In this document: one piece after another, positions 45,215 through 54,060 of the stretch
Layout of the letters: the number at the start of each line of letters is the position of its first letter
Position numbering within the stretch: position 1 is the first letter of the stretch
From: CAYPNF01 sp964411985
GTDB lineage: Bacteria > Verrucomicrobiota > Verrucomicrobiia > Limisphaerales > J093
Assembly: GCA_964411985.1 (NCBI GenBank)
Contig: CAYPNF010000041.1
Coordinates: 1 to 64,000, forward strand
Direction of reading: 5' to 3'
DNA length: 64,000 bases
Position numbers and translations under genes: made by a program
The notes under the pieces: generated by a model
Seen by the model: only the letters and a program-made list of their open reading frames with translations
Databases searched by the model: none
Told to the model about the DNA's origin: nothing

Positions 45215-46249
45215 CTACTTCACCACGGGCCGAATCTCTAAGGTCTTGTAGTCCACGCCCGTGTGATCCCCCTGCAGGTAGAGGGGACCAGCGCGAAACT
45301 CATCCGACCAAAGCGCACCCCCGGTGCACCCGAGCAACGGCTGATTGTCGATGATCTTTTTGCCATTCAGGATGACAGTGACATGGCGGTCAACGAGAGT
45401 GATGTCGTAGGTTTGCCATTCACCCGCCGGTTTCTCCGCTGCCACGGAGGGCGTGATTCGGCTATAGACCCCACCCATGTTATGAGAATCGAGTGGCTTG
45501 CCAAAAGTGTCGGCCACCTGGATCTCGTAAATGCCCCGCAGATAGATGCCGCTGTTACCACCTTTGGGGACTCGAAACTCAACCTTCAGATTGAAATCCG
45601 TGAACTCCTTGTCGGTTCGAAGGTTGCCGTAGGACTTGTGCGGTTTCCCTTCCTGCTGCTCCGGACGGTTGATGAGAATTCCATCCACCACACTCCACCC
45701 ACTGACCTGGTTGGGGTCGGTCAAGCGCCAACCTTTCAGGTCTTTTCCGTTGAAAAGGGAAATCGCCTCACCCAACTTGACGCTCGCCAGATCCGGAGCC
45801 TTGGGCAGGTCTGGAATCCGCTTTCCTCGGAACTCCTCCCGGTCCATCCCCAGACCATTTTCATGCCCGCGCATGCGCACCAAACGCAACTCATCCCCTT
45901 CTACCCGCACCACGATCGCTTCAGACCACTGGTGTGTCCTGATTACTTTTCCGCTCGCGTCTTTCCGCTTCACTTCACTGGTCCGGGTGACGTACAGGGT
46001 ATCCTCGTTGAAGAACACACTGGATACCGGCACCACGCTGCCGCCTCCCCAGAGGATGCTTGCGTCGTAGTAGCCATTCTCTTTGGTCACGCCAAGCCAA
46101 CCCGCCCCGCCTCCGGGCAAGTTGAGGGCCCAGCGGCCCAGGAAAGGTTCCGGATTCTCAGCCGCACGGGAGTTGCCGCACAGCAGCAGGGTTGAACCCA
46201 ACAGGGTGGCCAAGGAGGCCCGTTTCAGAGTGGGAAGATAGATGGTCAT
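45215..46249 (-). CDS. Secreted DUF1080 protein, 3-keto-disaccharide hydrolase-like
   Basis: The 344-residue protein has a signal peptide (1-29), a beta-rich domain at about 32-150, and a DUF1080 domain at about 160-344: ISLFNGKDLKGWRL, a GNLRTDKEFTDFNLKVEFR strand, KGGNSGIYLRG, YEIQVADTFG and a GEWQTYDITLVDRHVTVILNG segment. The fold is a concanavalin-like jelly roll. Members of the family have been assigned to 3-keto-glycoside hydrolysis and to laminarin-type glycan binding. It probably acts on sugars oxidised by other exported enzymes, but no dehydrogenase partner lies beside it. Confidence 0.85.
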   Translation of the reverse strand: MTIYLPTLKRASLATLLGSTLLLCGNSRAAENPEPFLGRWALNLPGGGAGWLGVTKENGYYDASILWGGGSVVPVSSVFFNEDTLYVTRTSEVKRKDASGKVIRTHQWSEAIVVRVEGDELRLVRMRGHENGLGMDREEFRGKRIPDLPKAPDLASVKLGEAISLFNGKDLKGWRLTDPNQVSGWSVVDGILINRPEQQEGKPHKSYGNLRTDKEFTDFNLKVEFRVPKGGNSGIYLRGIYEIQVADTFGKPLDSHNMGGVYSRITPSVAAEKPAGEWQTYDITLVDRHVTVILNGKKIIDNQPLLGCTGGALWSDEFRAGPLYLQGDHTGVDYKTLEIRPVVK

Positions 46250-46296
46250 AGATTAAGATGAGGAGTCTAGGGAATCTTCGGGGAAAGGCGAGAGAG

Positions 46297-47652
46297 TTAT
46301 TCGTATCGCAGCGCTTCGATAGGGTTCAGTCGAGCTGCCTTGAAGGCCGGGAAAATACCAGCAACCACCCCCACGACAGCGCTGAAACAGACCGCCACGG
46401 CCAGGGCCGTCGTGGTGATCACCGGAGCGTTCCCGGTAGGCGTGATCATCTCAAGAATGCGTACCAACCCATAACTGGCTCCTACCCCGAGCACGGCTCC
46501 CAACATCGCAATCACGATGCTCTCCACGAGAATCTGCGTAAACACGGCGAGGCCCGTCGCTCCGACGGCCTTGCAGATGCCGATTTCCCGAATGCGCTCG
46601 TTGATGCTCGCCAGCATGATGTTCATGATGCCAATTCCCCCCACCAGCAGGCTGATACCCGCAATCGTGCCGCCGCTGATGCGCGCATTGCGGATCTGCG
46701 CGTTGATACTTTCCAGCTGATTCTCCTGGGTTTGGAAACTGAAGTCCTCGATCCCGCGGTGGGTCAACATGAGCACGTTCCGGGCTTGTTGAAGCGCGAC
46801 TTCGAGTCCTTCCATGCTGTCCACCTTCAGGTCGATGTCCGTAAGCCGAGGGTCTGGAATGTTGTTCTGTCCGGAGGCGGCGCGAAATCGCATCCACGCC
46901 GTGTTCAACGGCATATACAAGGTATAGTTCTTCCGGTGAAAAGCCCAACCACCACCTCGGCCAAATCCGCGCATTCGCTTAGGCCCCACTTCCTGCTCTT
47001 TCGGCTGGGTCTTGGCCAATTCTCTCTGCTTCTTCTCCTGCTCGCCTTCGTAACGCTGAAACATTCCCACAATGGTGAAGGGTTGACCGTTGAGGTAGAC
47101 GGTCTCCCCAATCGGGATAATCTCATAACCCGCCTGCTCCGGCGTGCCGAACAGGTCATCGCGTATGCCCGTGCCAATCACGCATACACTGTTCGCTTTC
47201 TCCTCATCCAGGTCGGTAAAGAATCGCCCATGTTCCAGAGTATGAAGGTTCATGTCCACCACGGCAGGCCAAGCTCCAACGCATTCTGACGGATAGACCA
47301 TCTTGTCCAACCTCGTCACCGCCACTCCGAATACGCCCATCTCCGGGGAAACCACCCGCAACTTCGGCGCACTCTGCCGCAAGGCCATTACATCGACCAT
47401 CGTCCGACCAGGAGCCTGATCGGCCAGGTGTTCCTGATCGGTAGGCACATCCTGCTGCTGCAGCAGGACCTTGTCGGCTCCACCCATGGCGATCATCGCC
47501 TCTTTCATCCCATTCTCCATGCCCTTGATCAGCGCGGACATACCGACCAGGCTGGCCACTCCGAGGATGATGCCAAACATGGTCAGGAACGACCTGAACT
47601 TGTGAGCCCAGACCTCTTTCAGCCCCACCGCGATGGTGTTGAGGAGATTCAT
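46297..47652 (-). CDS. MacB-type ABC transporter permease, second
   Basis: The 451-residue permease has the MacB layout: one N-terminal membrane helix (about 18-40), a large periplasmic domain, and three C-terminal helices (about 335-440), ending RLNPIEALRYE. LKEVWAHKFRSFLTMFGIILGVASLVGM and the SGGTIAGISLLVGGIGIMNIMLASI block mark the FtsX/MacB family. It is nine bases downstream of a paralogous permease and shares the segment LYMPLNTAWMRFR. Its periplasmic domain carries a short Gly/Arg-rich patch (RMRGFGRGGG). Substrate unknown. Confidence 0.9.
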   Translation of the reverse strand: MNLLNTIAVGLKEVWAHKFRSFLTMFGIILGVASLVGMSALIKGMENGMKEAMIAMGGADKVLLQQQDVPTDQEHLADQAPGRTMVDVMALRQSAPKLRVVSPEMGVFGVAVTRLDKMVYPSECVGAWPAVVDMNLHTLEHGRFFTDLDEEKANSVCVIGTGIRDDLFGTPEQAGYEIIPIGETVYLNGQPFTIVGMFQRYEGEQEKKQRELAKTQPKEQEVGPKRMRGFGRGGGWAFHRKNYTLYMPLNTAWMRFRAASGQNNIPDPRLTDIDLKVDSMEGLEVALQQARNVLMLTHRGIEDFSFQTQENQLESINAQIRNARISGGTIAGISLLVGGIGIMNIMLASINERIREIGICKAVGATGLAVFTQILVESIVIAMLGAVLGVGASYGLVRILEMITPTGNAPVITTTALAVAVCFSAVVGVVAGIFPAFKAARLNPIEALRYE

Positions 47653-47661
47653 GGTTCAGCC

Positions 47662-49134
47662 TTAGTCGTAGCGTAGCGCCTGGATAGGATTCAATCGGGA
47701 GGCTTTCCACGCTGGAACGATACCTGCCACCACCCCGATCACCACACTGAACCCGAACGCTACCGCCATGGAAGTCACCGTCACGATGGGAGCGTTGTCG
47801 GTGGGAGAGAAAGAGGCAATGGCCCGTACCAACCCAAACGCGGCTCCCAACCCCAGCAACCCACCAAATACGGCAATCACAACGCTCTCCACCAAGATCT
47901 GGATAAAGATATCCAAGGTCGTGGCACCGATCGACTTGCGGATCCCGATCTCCCGCACCCGCTCGGAGATGCTCGCCAGCATGATGTTCATGATGCCGAT
48001 GCCTCCGACCAGCAGGCTGATGCCCGCAATCAGACCTCCGCTCATCCGAGCGTTCTTCACGAATCTGTTGATGTTCTCCGCCCAGTCTTCCTGAGTTCGA
48101 AAGGTGAAATCCTCGATTCCCTTGTGAGTGACCATGAGAATATTCCGAATTTGCTGCAACGCTTCAGCCAGGTAATCAATGCTGCCCACCTTGACCTCGA
48201 GTGTGGAAAGTCGCGGATCGCCCGTGGCGCCGGTCGCACCTCCACCCCCTCCACCACCCATGCCAAAGCCGCCACCTGCACCCGAGCCCATTCCCGAGCG
48301 GAAGCGGATCCACGCCGTATTGAGAGGCATGTAGATCGTAGCATTCTTCAGCCAAAACACAAAACCACCCCGTCGCCCCCCTCCTCCGTGTCCCCGGCTG
48401 CGCTGCGGCCCGGTAGTAGGTTGCTTCACTTCGGGGGTTGCCTCCTTCTTCAGAAGCCGCCCTTTGCGGTCGTTCTCGCTCTCGTAGTGTTGGAACATGC
48501 CGATGATAGTGAAGGGAACACCATTGATGTTGATGCTCTGCCCAACCGGAATCACTTCTTCGCCCGTCTTCTCGGGTTCACCCCACAATTCATCCCGCGT
48601 CGCCGTCCCGATCACACACACATTCCGCGCCAGTTCATCATCCAATTCATTGAACATCCGGCCATGCTCCACCACGTGCTCCCCCATCTCCAGGGCCACC
48701 GGCCAAACGCCTGTACACATGAACGGACGAAAGTACTTTCCGTTAGCGGAAACGGTGGCGGGCACCCGCATTTCGGGAGAGAATCGGGTAACGAGGGGAG
48801 CGTTGTTCTGCAGCGCATAAACATCCGCAATCGTCACCCCCACCGCCTGATCCTTGAGATGCCGTTGGTCCACTGGGGGATCCTGAGGTTCAATCCGGAC
48901 TTTTTGCAGCCCCCCAATCGCGATCAAGGCCTCTTTGGCCCCTTTCTCCATCCCCTTCACCAAGGCCGACATGGCGATCAAGCTGGACACACCCAGGATG
49001 ATCCCAAGCATCGTCAACAGGGAACGAAACTTGTGCGCCCAGATTTCGCGAATCCCCACGCCAACCGTGGTCCAGAGACTCCAGCTGGACGGGCGGAGTT
49101 CGCTGAGATGAACCGCTGGGATTCCCGGCTTCAT
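47662..49134 (-). CDS. MacB-type ABC transporter permease, first
   Basis: The 490-residue permease has the same four-helix MacB plan: WAHKFRSLLTMLGIILGVSSLIAMSALVKGMEKG at the N-terminus and the LLVGGIGIMNIMLASISERVREIGIRKS block near residue 375. The periplasmic domain contains an unusual glycine-rich stretch at about 285-310 (GMGSGAGGGFGMGGGGGGG). The start overlaps the stop of the ATPase gene by four bases, so the proteins are made together. With the second permease it may form a heterodimer around one ATPase. Confidence 0.9.
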   Translation of the reverse strand: MKPGIPAVHLSELRPSSWSLWTTVGVGIREIWAHKFRSLLTMLGIILGVSSLIAMSALVKGMEKGAKEALIAIGGLQKVRIEPQDPPVDQRHLKDQAVGVTIADVYALQNNAPLVTRFSPEMRVPATVSANGKYFRPFMCTGVWPVALEMGEHVVEHGRMFNELDDELARNVCVIGTATRDELWGEPEKTGEEVIPVGQSININGVPFTIIGMFQHYESENDRKGRLLKKEATPEVKQPTTGPQRSRGHGGGGRRGGFVFWLKNATIYMPLNTAWIRFRSGMGSGAGGGFGMGGGGGGGATGATGDPRLSTLEVKVGSIDYLAEALQQIRNILMVTHKGIEDFTFRTQEDWAENINRFVKNARMSGGLIAGISLLVGGIGIMNIMLASISERVREIGIRKSIGATTLDIFIQILVESVVIAVFGGLLGLGAAFGLVRAIASFSPTDNAPIVTVTSMAVAFGFSVVIGVVAGIVPAWKASRLNPIQALRYD

Positions 49135-49883
49135 GAGGATGGCGGCACGGCAGGCTGATGGACCGAGGATCCGCCCGGTTGGGACCGGTCCAGCCCTGCC
49201 AATTTCAAATCCACTTTTTCGGCGATTTTGCCGTCCCTGATTTCGATTCGCCGGGGAGTGACTGCGGCAATCTCGGGATCGTGGGTTACCAGGACGATCG
49301 TGCGTCCTTCTCCACTCAAACGCCGGAACAAAGCGAGGATCGCCTCCCCTGTATGCGAGTCCAGGTTCCCGGTAGGCTCGTCCGCAAAGATGATCTTGGG
49401 ACCATTGACCAGCGCCCGGGCAATCGCCACCCGCTGTTGCTGTCCCCCGGACAACTGGCTAGGCCGGTGCTTGCTCCGGTTTTCCAGATCCACGGAACGC
49501 AAGGCCGACATCGCCCGCTCCCGGCGTTCGCGGCCCGAGATGCCGCTGTAGATCATGGGCAGCTCCACGTTTTGAGCCACATTCAGTTTCGGAAGCAGGT
49601 TGAAGAACTGAAAAACGAAGCCAATCTTCCGATTCCGCATGGCGGCCAACTGACGCTGGGATGCATCGTGGATCATGGTCCCATCGAGGCTAATCGTGCC
49701 ATGCGTAGGCGAATCCAAACATCCAAGAATGTGCATGAGTGTCGATTTTCCACTCCCCGATGGGCCAATGATGGAAATGAACTCTCCTTCCTGGATGTCC
49801 AGGGAGACGTCGTCCAACGCACGAATCTCCTCTCCACCCAGGTGGTAGATCTTGCTGACATTACGCAATTCGACCAAGGACAT
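49131..49883 (-). CDS. ABC transporter ATPase, MacB/LolD type
   Basis: The 250-residue ATPase has Walker A GPSGSGKST (40-48), a Q-loop segment FVFQFFNLLPKLNVAQNVELP, signature LSGGQQQRVAIARAL, Walker B IIFADEPTG and a VTHDPEIA switch. It is the energising subunit of a MacAB-like mechanotransmission transporter. In E. coli MacB the ATPase and permease are fused; here they are separate. The adaptor gene lies 32 bases upstream. Confidence 0.95.
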   Translation of the reverse strand: MSLVELRNVSKIYHLGGEEIRALDDVSLDIQEGEFISIIGPSGSGKSTLMHILGCLDSPTHGTISLDGTMIHDASQRQLAAMRNRKIGFVFQFFNLLPKLNVAQNVELPMIYSGISGRERRERAMSALRSVDLENRSKHRPSQLSGGQQQRVAIARALVNGPKIIFADEPTGNLDSHTGEAILALFRRLSGEGRTIVLVTHDPEIAAVTPRRIEIRDGKIAEKVDLKLAGLDRSQPGGSSVHQPAVPPSS

Positions 49884-49915
49884 AACGAGAAAATCCGGGG
49901 ATCGTGCGGAAAGGT

Positions 49916-51163
49916 TTACCGTCCAGCCGCGCCACTACTCGCTCGAGTCCCGCCGGCGGGCGCCGCAGCTTTGGTCCCGGTCGTGGCAGGTGTCGCCGCC
50001 GGTCTGCTTGTAGGGGCGTTGGTAGCCCGCGTGACGGCCGCCTCTCCCCCGGCCGCCAGGCTCTTCGCCAGCTTCTCACGCTCCTCCTTGGGGGTCTCCA
50101 GCGAAACCACGTCTCCAGGCGAAAGCCCTTTTTGGATTTCCGCGTAAAAATAGTCAGATACACCCACCTCCACGATTCGCTTCTCGAAGCCGTCCGGTTT
50201 CTGGACGTAGACAAAGCGCTCCCGTTGCTGGGTGTCCGGGTTCATCTCGGTAAACACCGAGGCCAGCGGTACCGCTAGAACGTTGTCTGCCGCTGCCACT
50301 GGGATCTTAATGTTGGCGGTCATGCCCGGCCGAACCCCCTGCCCCACTTCCTTGAGCAGGATACGCACCGAGAAACCTTTGATGTTGTTCTTGATCGTCG
50401 CTTGAGGGGCAATCCTCTCCACCACGCCTTTGACTTTCAGGCCCGCCACCGCCTCTACCGTGACCTCCACTTCCTGCTCCACCCGCAAACGGGGAACATC
50501 GGCCTGGTTCACGTGGGCGTTAATGATCATGGCGTTCAAATCCGCGATGGTGAGAACCTCGGTCCCGCTGTTGAAGCCACCCGACCCGGACACCGCCTGC
50601 CCGATCGATACGGGACGTGTGAGAACCGTACAATCGAACGGGGCCCTCACTTCAGTCTTACTGAGACGCTCTTCCAAAATGGAAAGATCTTTCCGTGATC
50701 GGTCGAGGGAGTTCTTGGCCAGCTCGTACTGGGTCTTACTGTTCTCGTAAAGCTCCTCCGAAATCAACTTCTCCGCCCGAAGTTCGACCGCCCGCTTGTA
50801 GTTCCTCTCCGCTTGCTGCAATTCCAGGGTGGAACGTTCCACCGTCGTCATGGTCGAGGCGTACTGAGTGCGCAGCTCTTTATCGTCCAACCCAAAAAGC
50901 AAATCCCCTTTCTTCACCCGATCCCCCAGATCCACCGGGAGCTTCTCGATCTTGCCGTTGATCTCTGGCCGAACCGAGACCTGCTCTGCCGGACTGATTT
51001 CCCCGGCGGCTGATACCCCAAAGACAATATTGGTCTGGATCACGGGAGCCGTGGTAGGCCGGCCAGCGGCAGCCTGTGGCTGTTTCGCCTGCCATTCACG
51101 CCAGCGTACAAACCCATAACCAGCAGCGCCCAACAACAAAACCAGAACAATCCATTTTTTCAT
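49916..51163 (-). CDS. MacA-type periplasmic adaptor (membrane fusion protein)
   Basis: The 415-residue protein has an N-terminal membrane anchor (4-20), a barrel-sandwich lipoyl half (GEISPAEQVSVRPEINGKIEKLPVDLGDRVKKGDLL), a helical hairpin (about 115-170), the matching second half-motif RAPFDCTVLTRPVSIGQAV, and a beta-barrel (about 225-300). The C-terminal tail from about 370 is Ala/Thr/Pro-rich and probably disordered. It links the inner-membrane ABC complex to an outer-membrane TolC-like channel; no such channel is encoded here. Confidence 0.92.
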   Translation of the reverse strand: MKKWIVLVLLLGAAGYGFVRWREWQAKQPQAAAGRPTTAPVIQTNIVFGVSAAGEISPAEQVSVRPEINGKIEKLPVDLGDRVKKGDLLFGLDDKELRTQYASTMTTVERSTLELQQAERNYKRAVELRAEKLISEELYENSKTQYELAKNSLDRSRKDLSILEERLSKTEVRAPFDCTVLTRPVSIGQAVSGSGGFNSGTEVLTIADLNAMIINAHVNQADVPRLRVEQEVEVTVEAVAGLKVKGVVERIAPQATIKNNIKGFSVRILLKEVGQGVRPGMTANIKIPVAAADNVLAVPLASVFTEMNPDTQQRERFVYVQKPDGFEKRIVEVGVSDYFYAEIQKGLSPGDVVSLETPKEEREKLAKSLAAGGEAAVTRATNAPTSRPAATPATTGTKAAAPAGGTRASSGAAGR

Positions 51164-51488
51164 TCAGCACTCCGGAAGACCGGTTTCGGCGTCAGCAACG
51201 ACCCGGCATCTGCATTCAGCGGTCCCTTCCGCTCGGAAGAACATCCACAGGGACACTCATCAAGGCTACTATCTGACCTTGACTTGGACGTACCACACGT
51301 CAGGCACATTCATCCTTTCTGGAATCCCTACAGAAAGCAGCTCAACTATTTTGTGAACAATTACTTATGCCTGTTTCGCTCGCTGTGCGAGCCTGAAACC
51401 ACTATTTCCACCCGATTCACGCAAAGCGCAGGTGTTCCTTACCATTCCGAGCGTGACAGAGCGACGGAGCTTTGCCAGACTCGCTTCC
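51164..51488. other. Divergent intergenic region with a hairpin
   Basis: This 325-base region separates the macA-like gene and the exported cyclophilin gene. It holds a hairpin at 51373-51399: outer GTTTC/GAAAC and inner GCTCGC/GCGAGC with loop TGT. There is no T-tract, so it is not an obvious terminator; it would lie in the leader of the cyclophilin gene. No gene was recognised. Confidence 0.5.
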
Positions 51489-52121
51489 ATGTTCAAGTTG
51501 ATTTTCGCGACACTCTGCTGTGCTACACTCGCACTCTGTGCTGCTGACGCTCAACCCGATAAGGCGGGAGCCGCAGCGACACCCGCTGCTCCAGCTTCCA
51601 CCAACGAGGTCGCAGTCATGAAAACCTCGGAAGGAGAAATGGTCATCGAGTTCTGGGAAGATGTGGCTCCGAAAACGGTTGAGAATTTTAAGAAACTCGC
51701 CAAACAGGGTTTCTACGACGGGACTGCGTTTCATCGGATTATCAAAGGTTTCATGATCCAGGGCGGCGACCCCTACACGAAAGACCAAGCGCTTTCCGAC
51801 AAATATGGCAGCGGCGGCCCCGGATATACCATCAAGGCGGAATTCAACAAGCGTCACCATGGCCGAGGGGTCCTCTCCATGGCTCGCCGGGGCGACGACA
51901 TCCACTCCGCCGGCAGTCAGTTCTTCGTGTGTCTGGGCGACGCAGACAGCCTGGATGGGCAATACACCGGTTTTGGAAAACTTCTCAAGGGCGACGAAGT
52001 CCTGGGGAAGATTGGTGACACGCCCACGAAGCTGAACAAGTACGGCACGGAGAAAAGCGTCCCAGCCAACCGGGTATCGATCGAGTCCGTCAAGATCGTT
52101 CCCGCCAACACTCTGAAATAG
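51489..52121 (+). CDS. Exported cyclophilin-type peptidyl-prolyl isomerase
   Basis: About 210 residues with a signal peptide (MFKLIFATLCCATLALCAADA) and a short Ala/Pro linker before the cyclophilin domain: MVIEFWEDVAPKTVENFKKLA, FYDGTAFHRIIKGFMIQGGDP with the catalytic Arg, GRGVLSMAR, and AGSQFFVCLGDA. It speeds proline isomerisation during folding of exported proteins. ATG 51489 is chosen over 51432 because the signal peptide starts there. A close paralogue without a signal follows 34 bases downstream. Confidence 0.92.
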   Translation: MFKLIFATLCCATLALCAADAQPDKAGAAATPAAPASTNEVAVMKTSEGEMVIEFWEDVAPKTVENFKKLAKQGFYDGTAFHRIIKGFMIQGGDPYTKDQALSDKYGSGGPGYTIKAEFNKRHHGRGVLSMARRGDDIHSAGSQFFVCLGDADSLDGQYTGFGKLLKGDEVLGKIGDTPTKLNKYGTEKSVPANRVSIESVKIVPANTLK

Positions 52122-52155
52122 CAGACCCATCCGAACCACCGATACCCATCACGCC

Positions 52156-52683
52156 ATGCCAAACCCATCTAACGAAGTCGCTGTCATCAAAACCTCTGAA
52201 GGCGAAATGGTGGTCACCTTCTGGGAGGATGTCGCTCCGAAAACCGTGGAGAATTTCAAGAACCTGGCCAAGAAAGGTTTCTATGACGGAACCGCGTTTC
52301 ATCGAATCGTGAAAGGGTTCATGATCCAGGGTGGAGATCCCCTCACCAGGGATCCATCCCAGGAGGACATGTGGGGCACCGGAGGTCCGGGCCACAAGGT
52401 CAAAGCTGAGTTCAATGATCGCCCACATGTGCGCGGCGTTTTGTCGATGGCGCGATCGCAACACCCCGACTCTGCCGGCAGTCAGTTCTTTGTTTGCCTC
52501 GCCGATGCACGGTTCCTGGATAAGAAATACACCGCGTTCGGCAAACTCATTCGCGGCGATGAGGTGCTGGAAAAGATCGGAGACGTCCCCACCGTCCGCG
52601 GCAATGCAGGCGAATCCAGCAAGCCGACGAAACGGATCTCGGTGGAGAGCATTCGAATCGTGACAGAAGCCCCGGTGGCTTAG
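52156..52683 (+). CDS. Cytoplasmic cyclophilin-type peptidyl-prolyl isomerase
   Basis: The 175-residue protein is a bare cyclophilin domain: TFWEDVAPKTVENFKNLAKKGFYDG (core motif only), AFHRIVKGFMIQGGDP, VRGVLSMARSQHPDSAGSQFFVCLADARFLD. It has no signal peptide and is therefore cytosolic. It shares long blocks with the exported cyclophilin just upstream, so the pair arose by tandem duplication with gain or loss of a signal peptide. Confidence 0.93.
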   Translation: MPNPSNEVAVIKTSEGEMVVTFWEDVAPKTVENFKNLAKKGFYDGTAFHRIVKGFMIQGGDPLTRDPSQEDMWGTGGPGHKVKAEFNDRPHVRGVLSMARSQHPDSAGSQFFVCLADARFLDKKYTAFGKLIRGDEVLEKIGDVPTVRGNAGESSKPTKRISVESIRIVTEAPVA

Positions 52684-52806
52684 GTCACTTTCCTGCAAGG
52701 CGGCTCGGCACTCAGGTGGGAACTCTTGGCCCGATTCGGGCCAAACTCGACCAGGCCTTTCGAAGGCTGGCACTCAGGGTTTCTACAGCGCACCCGGCGA
52801 TTCCTC

Positions 52807-53310
52807 ATGGCGCACTATTGGCAAATCTTTCTAGAGCTGGTGCGCACACCGTTTCTGCACATCGAAACCATCTGGGGGGTCGTCCCGCTCTATTTCGGCT
52901 GGATCCTGAACGAGCTCACCTCCGGAAAAGCGTCCTTCAATACCGCCACCCAAACCGGCTTCGGCTTCCTCTGGGCCGGTGCCCACTGGACCTGGCAATA
53001 CCTTGGCGGTGGCGGTGGACGCCCCGGCACGGTGACCGTCACCACCCTATTCGCAGTAAATGTCATCGTCACGATCCTGGTCATCCTGGTAGGGTTCGTG
53101 GCCTTGGTCAGCGGTCTGCGAAGACGCTTCCCGAAACACTGCAAGTTTCTCGGACACTCTCGATTCAGTGCCTATTTCATGATCGCCATCTTCCCCATCC
53201 AGTCGAATTACCTGCCTTGGTCCTGGGACCGCCTGATTGCCATCCTCATCTTCGCAATACCGCTCTGGTTCGCGCTCCATATGCTCCTCTCGGTCGTCCG
53301 CAGGGACTAA
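52807..53310 (+). CDS. Small membrane protein of unknown function
   Basis: I do not recognise the family. The protein of about 167 residues has four or five hydrophobic segments (about 20-36, 52-68, 78-104, 120-136 and 142-160), with a glycine-rich loop GGGGGRPGT between the second and third and a basic loop LRRRFPKH after the third. Tryptophans cluster near the membrane interfaces (WAGAHWTWQYL, PWSWDR). ATG 52807 follows no strong ribosome site. It lies between the cyclophilin pair and a UPF0126 gene on the same strand; a functional link is not evident. Confidence 0.65.
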   Translation: MAHYWQIFLELVRTPFLHIETIWGVVPLYFGWILNELTSGKASFNTATQTGFGFLWAGAHWTWQYLGGGGGRPGTVTVTTLFAVNVIVTILVILVGFVALVSGLRRRFPKHCKFLGHSRFSAYFMIAIFPIQSNYLPWSWDRLIAILIFAIPLWFALHMLLSVVRRD

Positions 53311-53397
53311 TCAAAGCTATTTCGATATCTTCATCGGGCACTCAGCGTCAGTAAGTCTTTGAATTCCCATGAGTGACGGGTACCGTCTCCCGAGTTT

Positions 53398-54045
53398 ATG
53401 TTAAGAGATCCGTTTCAGTTGCCGGTGTTCTTTGATCTGGGGGCTACGTTCCTCTTTGGTCTCACGGGAGCCCTGGCGGCCATCCAGCGCAAGTACGACC
53501 TGGTAGGCGTGTTCTTCTTGGCTCTTACCACCGCCCTAGGGGGGGCCCTTCTGCGCGATTCGCTTTTTCTCCAACAAGGTCCTCCTGCCTTCGCCAAGGA
53601 CGGACGCTACCTTTTGATGATCCTGGCGTCGGTCAGCTGCAGTCTGATGTTCAAGAACCGTGTCAATACCGCCAGCCGGCCCTTCGCCCTAGTGGATGCG
53701 TTGGGCTTGGGAGCTTATGGCATCGTGGGGGTGCAGAAATCGATGGCCGCCGAACTGAGTATTCCAGCGGCGATCCTCGTGGGAGTCCTGAACGCCTGTG
53801 GCGGCGGCGTGCTGCGCGATATCCTCTGCCGCGAGGAACCCATGGTCTTCAAGCCGGGTCAGTTCTACGTGCTGGCCGCCCTCGGAGGGTGCGTGATGTT
53901 TGTCGCCCTCACCGTTCACCTCGGCCTGCCTGGGGTGCGCGCTGCCTGGATCTCCATTGCCACCACTTTCCTGCTCCGATGGCTCACCATCCAGTTCAAT
54001 TGGCGCACCACATCACTACACGACTCCCCAGGCATTCAGATTTGA
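53398..54045 (+). CDS. UPF0126/TRIC-type membrane channel family protein
   Basis: The 215-residue protein has seven hydrophobic segments in two internal repeats: FFDLGATFLFGLTGALAAIQRKYDLVG with GGALLRDSL, and LVDALGLGAYGIVGVQKSM with CGGGVLRDILCREEP. Each repeat has the G-G-x-L-R-D motif of the UPF0126 family, related to trimeric intracellular cation channels. Bacterial members conduct monovalent cations or have been linked to glycine uptake; the role here is unknown. Confidence 0.9.
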   Translation: MLRDPFQLPVFFDLGATFLFGLTGALAAIQRKYDLVGVFFLALTTALGGALLRDSLFLQQGPPAFAKDGRYLLMILASVSCSLMFKNRVNTASRPFALVDALGLGAYGIVGVQKSMAAELSIPAAILVGVLNACGGGVLRDILCREEPMVFKPGQFYVLAALGGCVMFVALTVHLGLPGVRAAWISIATTFLLRWLTIQFNWRTTSLHDSPGIQI

Positions 54046-54060
54046 TCTCTTGCCCCAAGG

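Noticed and set aside
45263..46195. Open frame opposite the DUF1080 gene
   Set aside because: Antisense shadow without family features; the DUF1080 reading is clear.
46258..49158. Plus-strand open frames across the two permease genes
   Set aside because: His- and Gln-rich shadow sequences antisense to two well-conserved MacB permeases.
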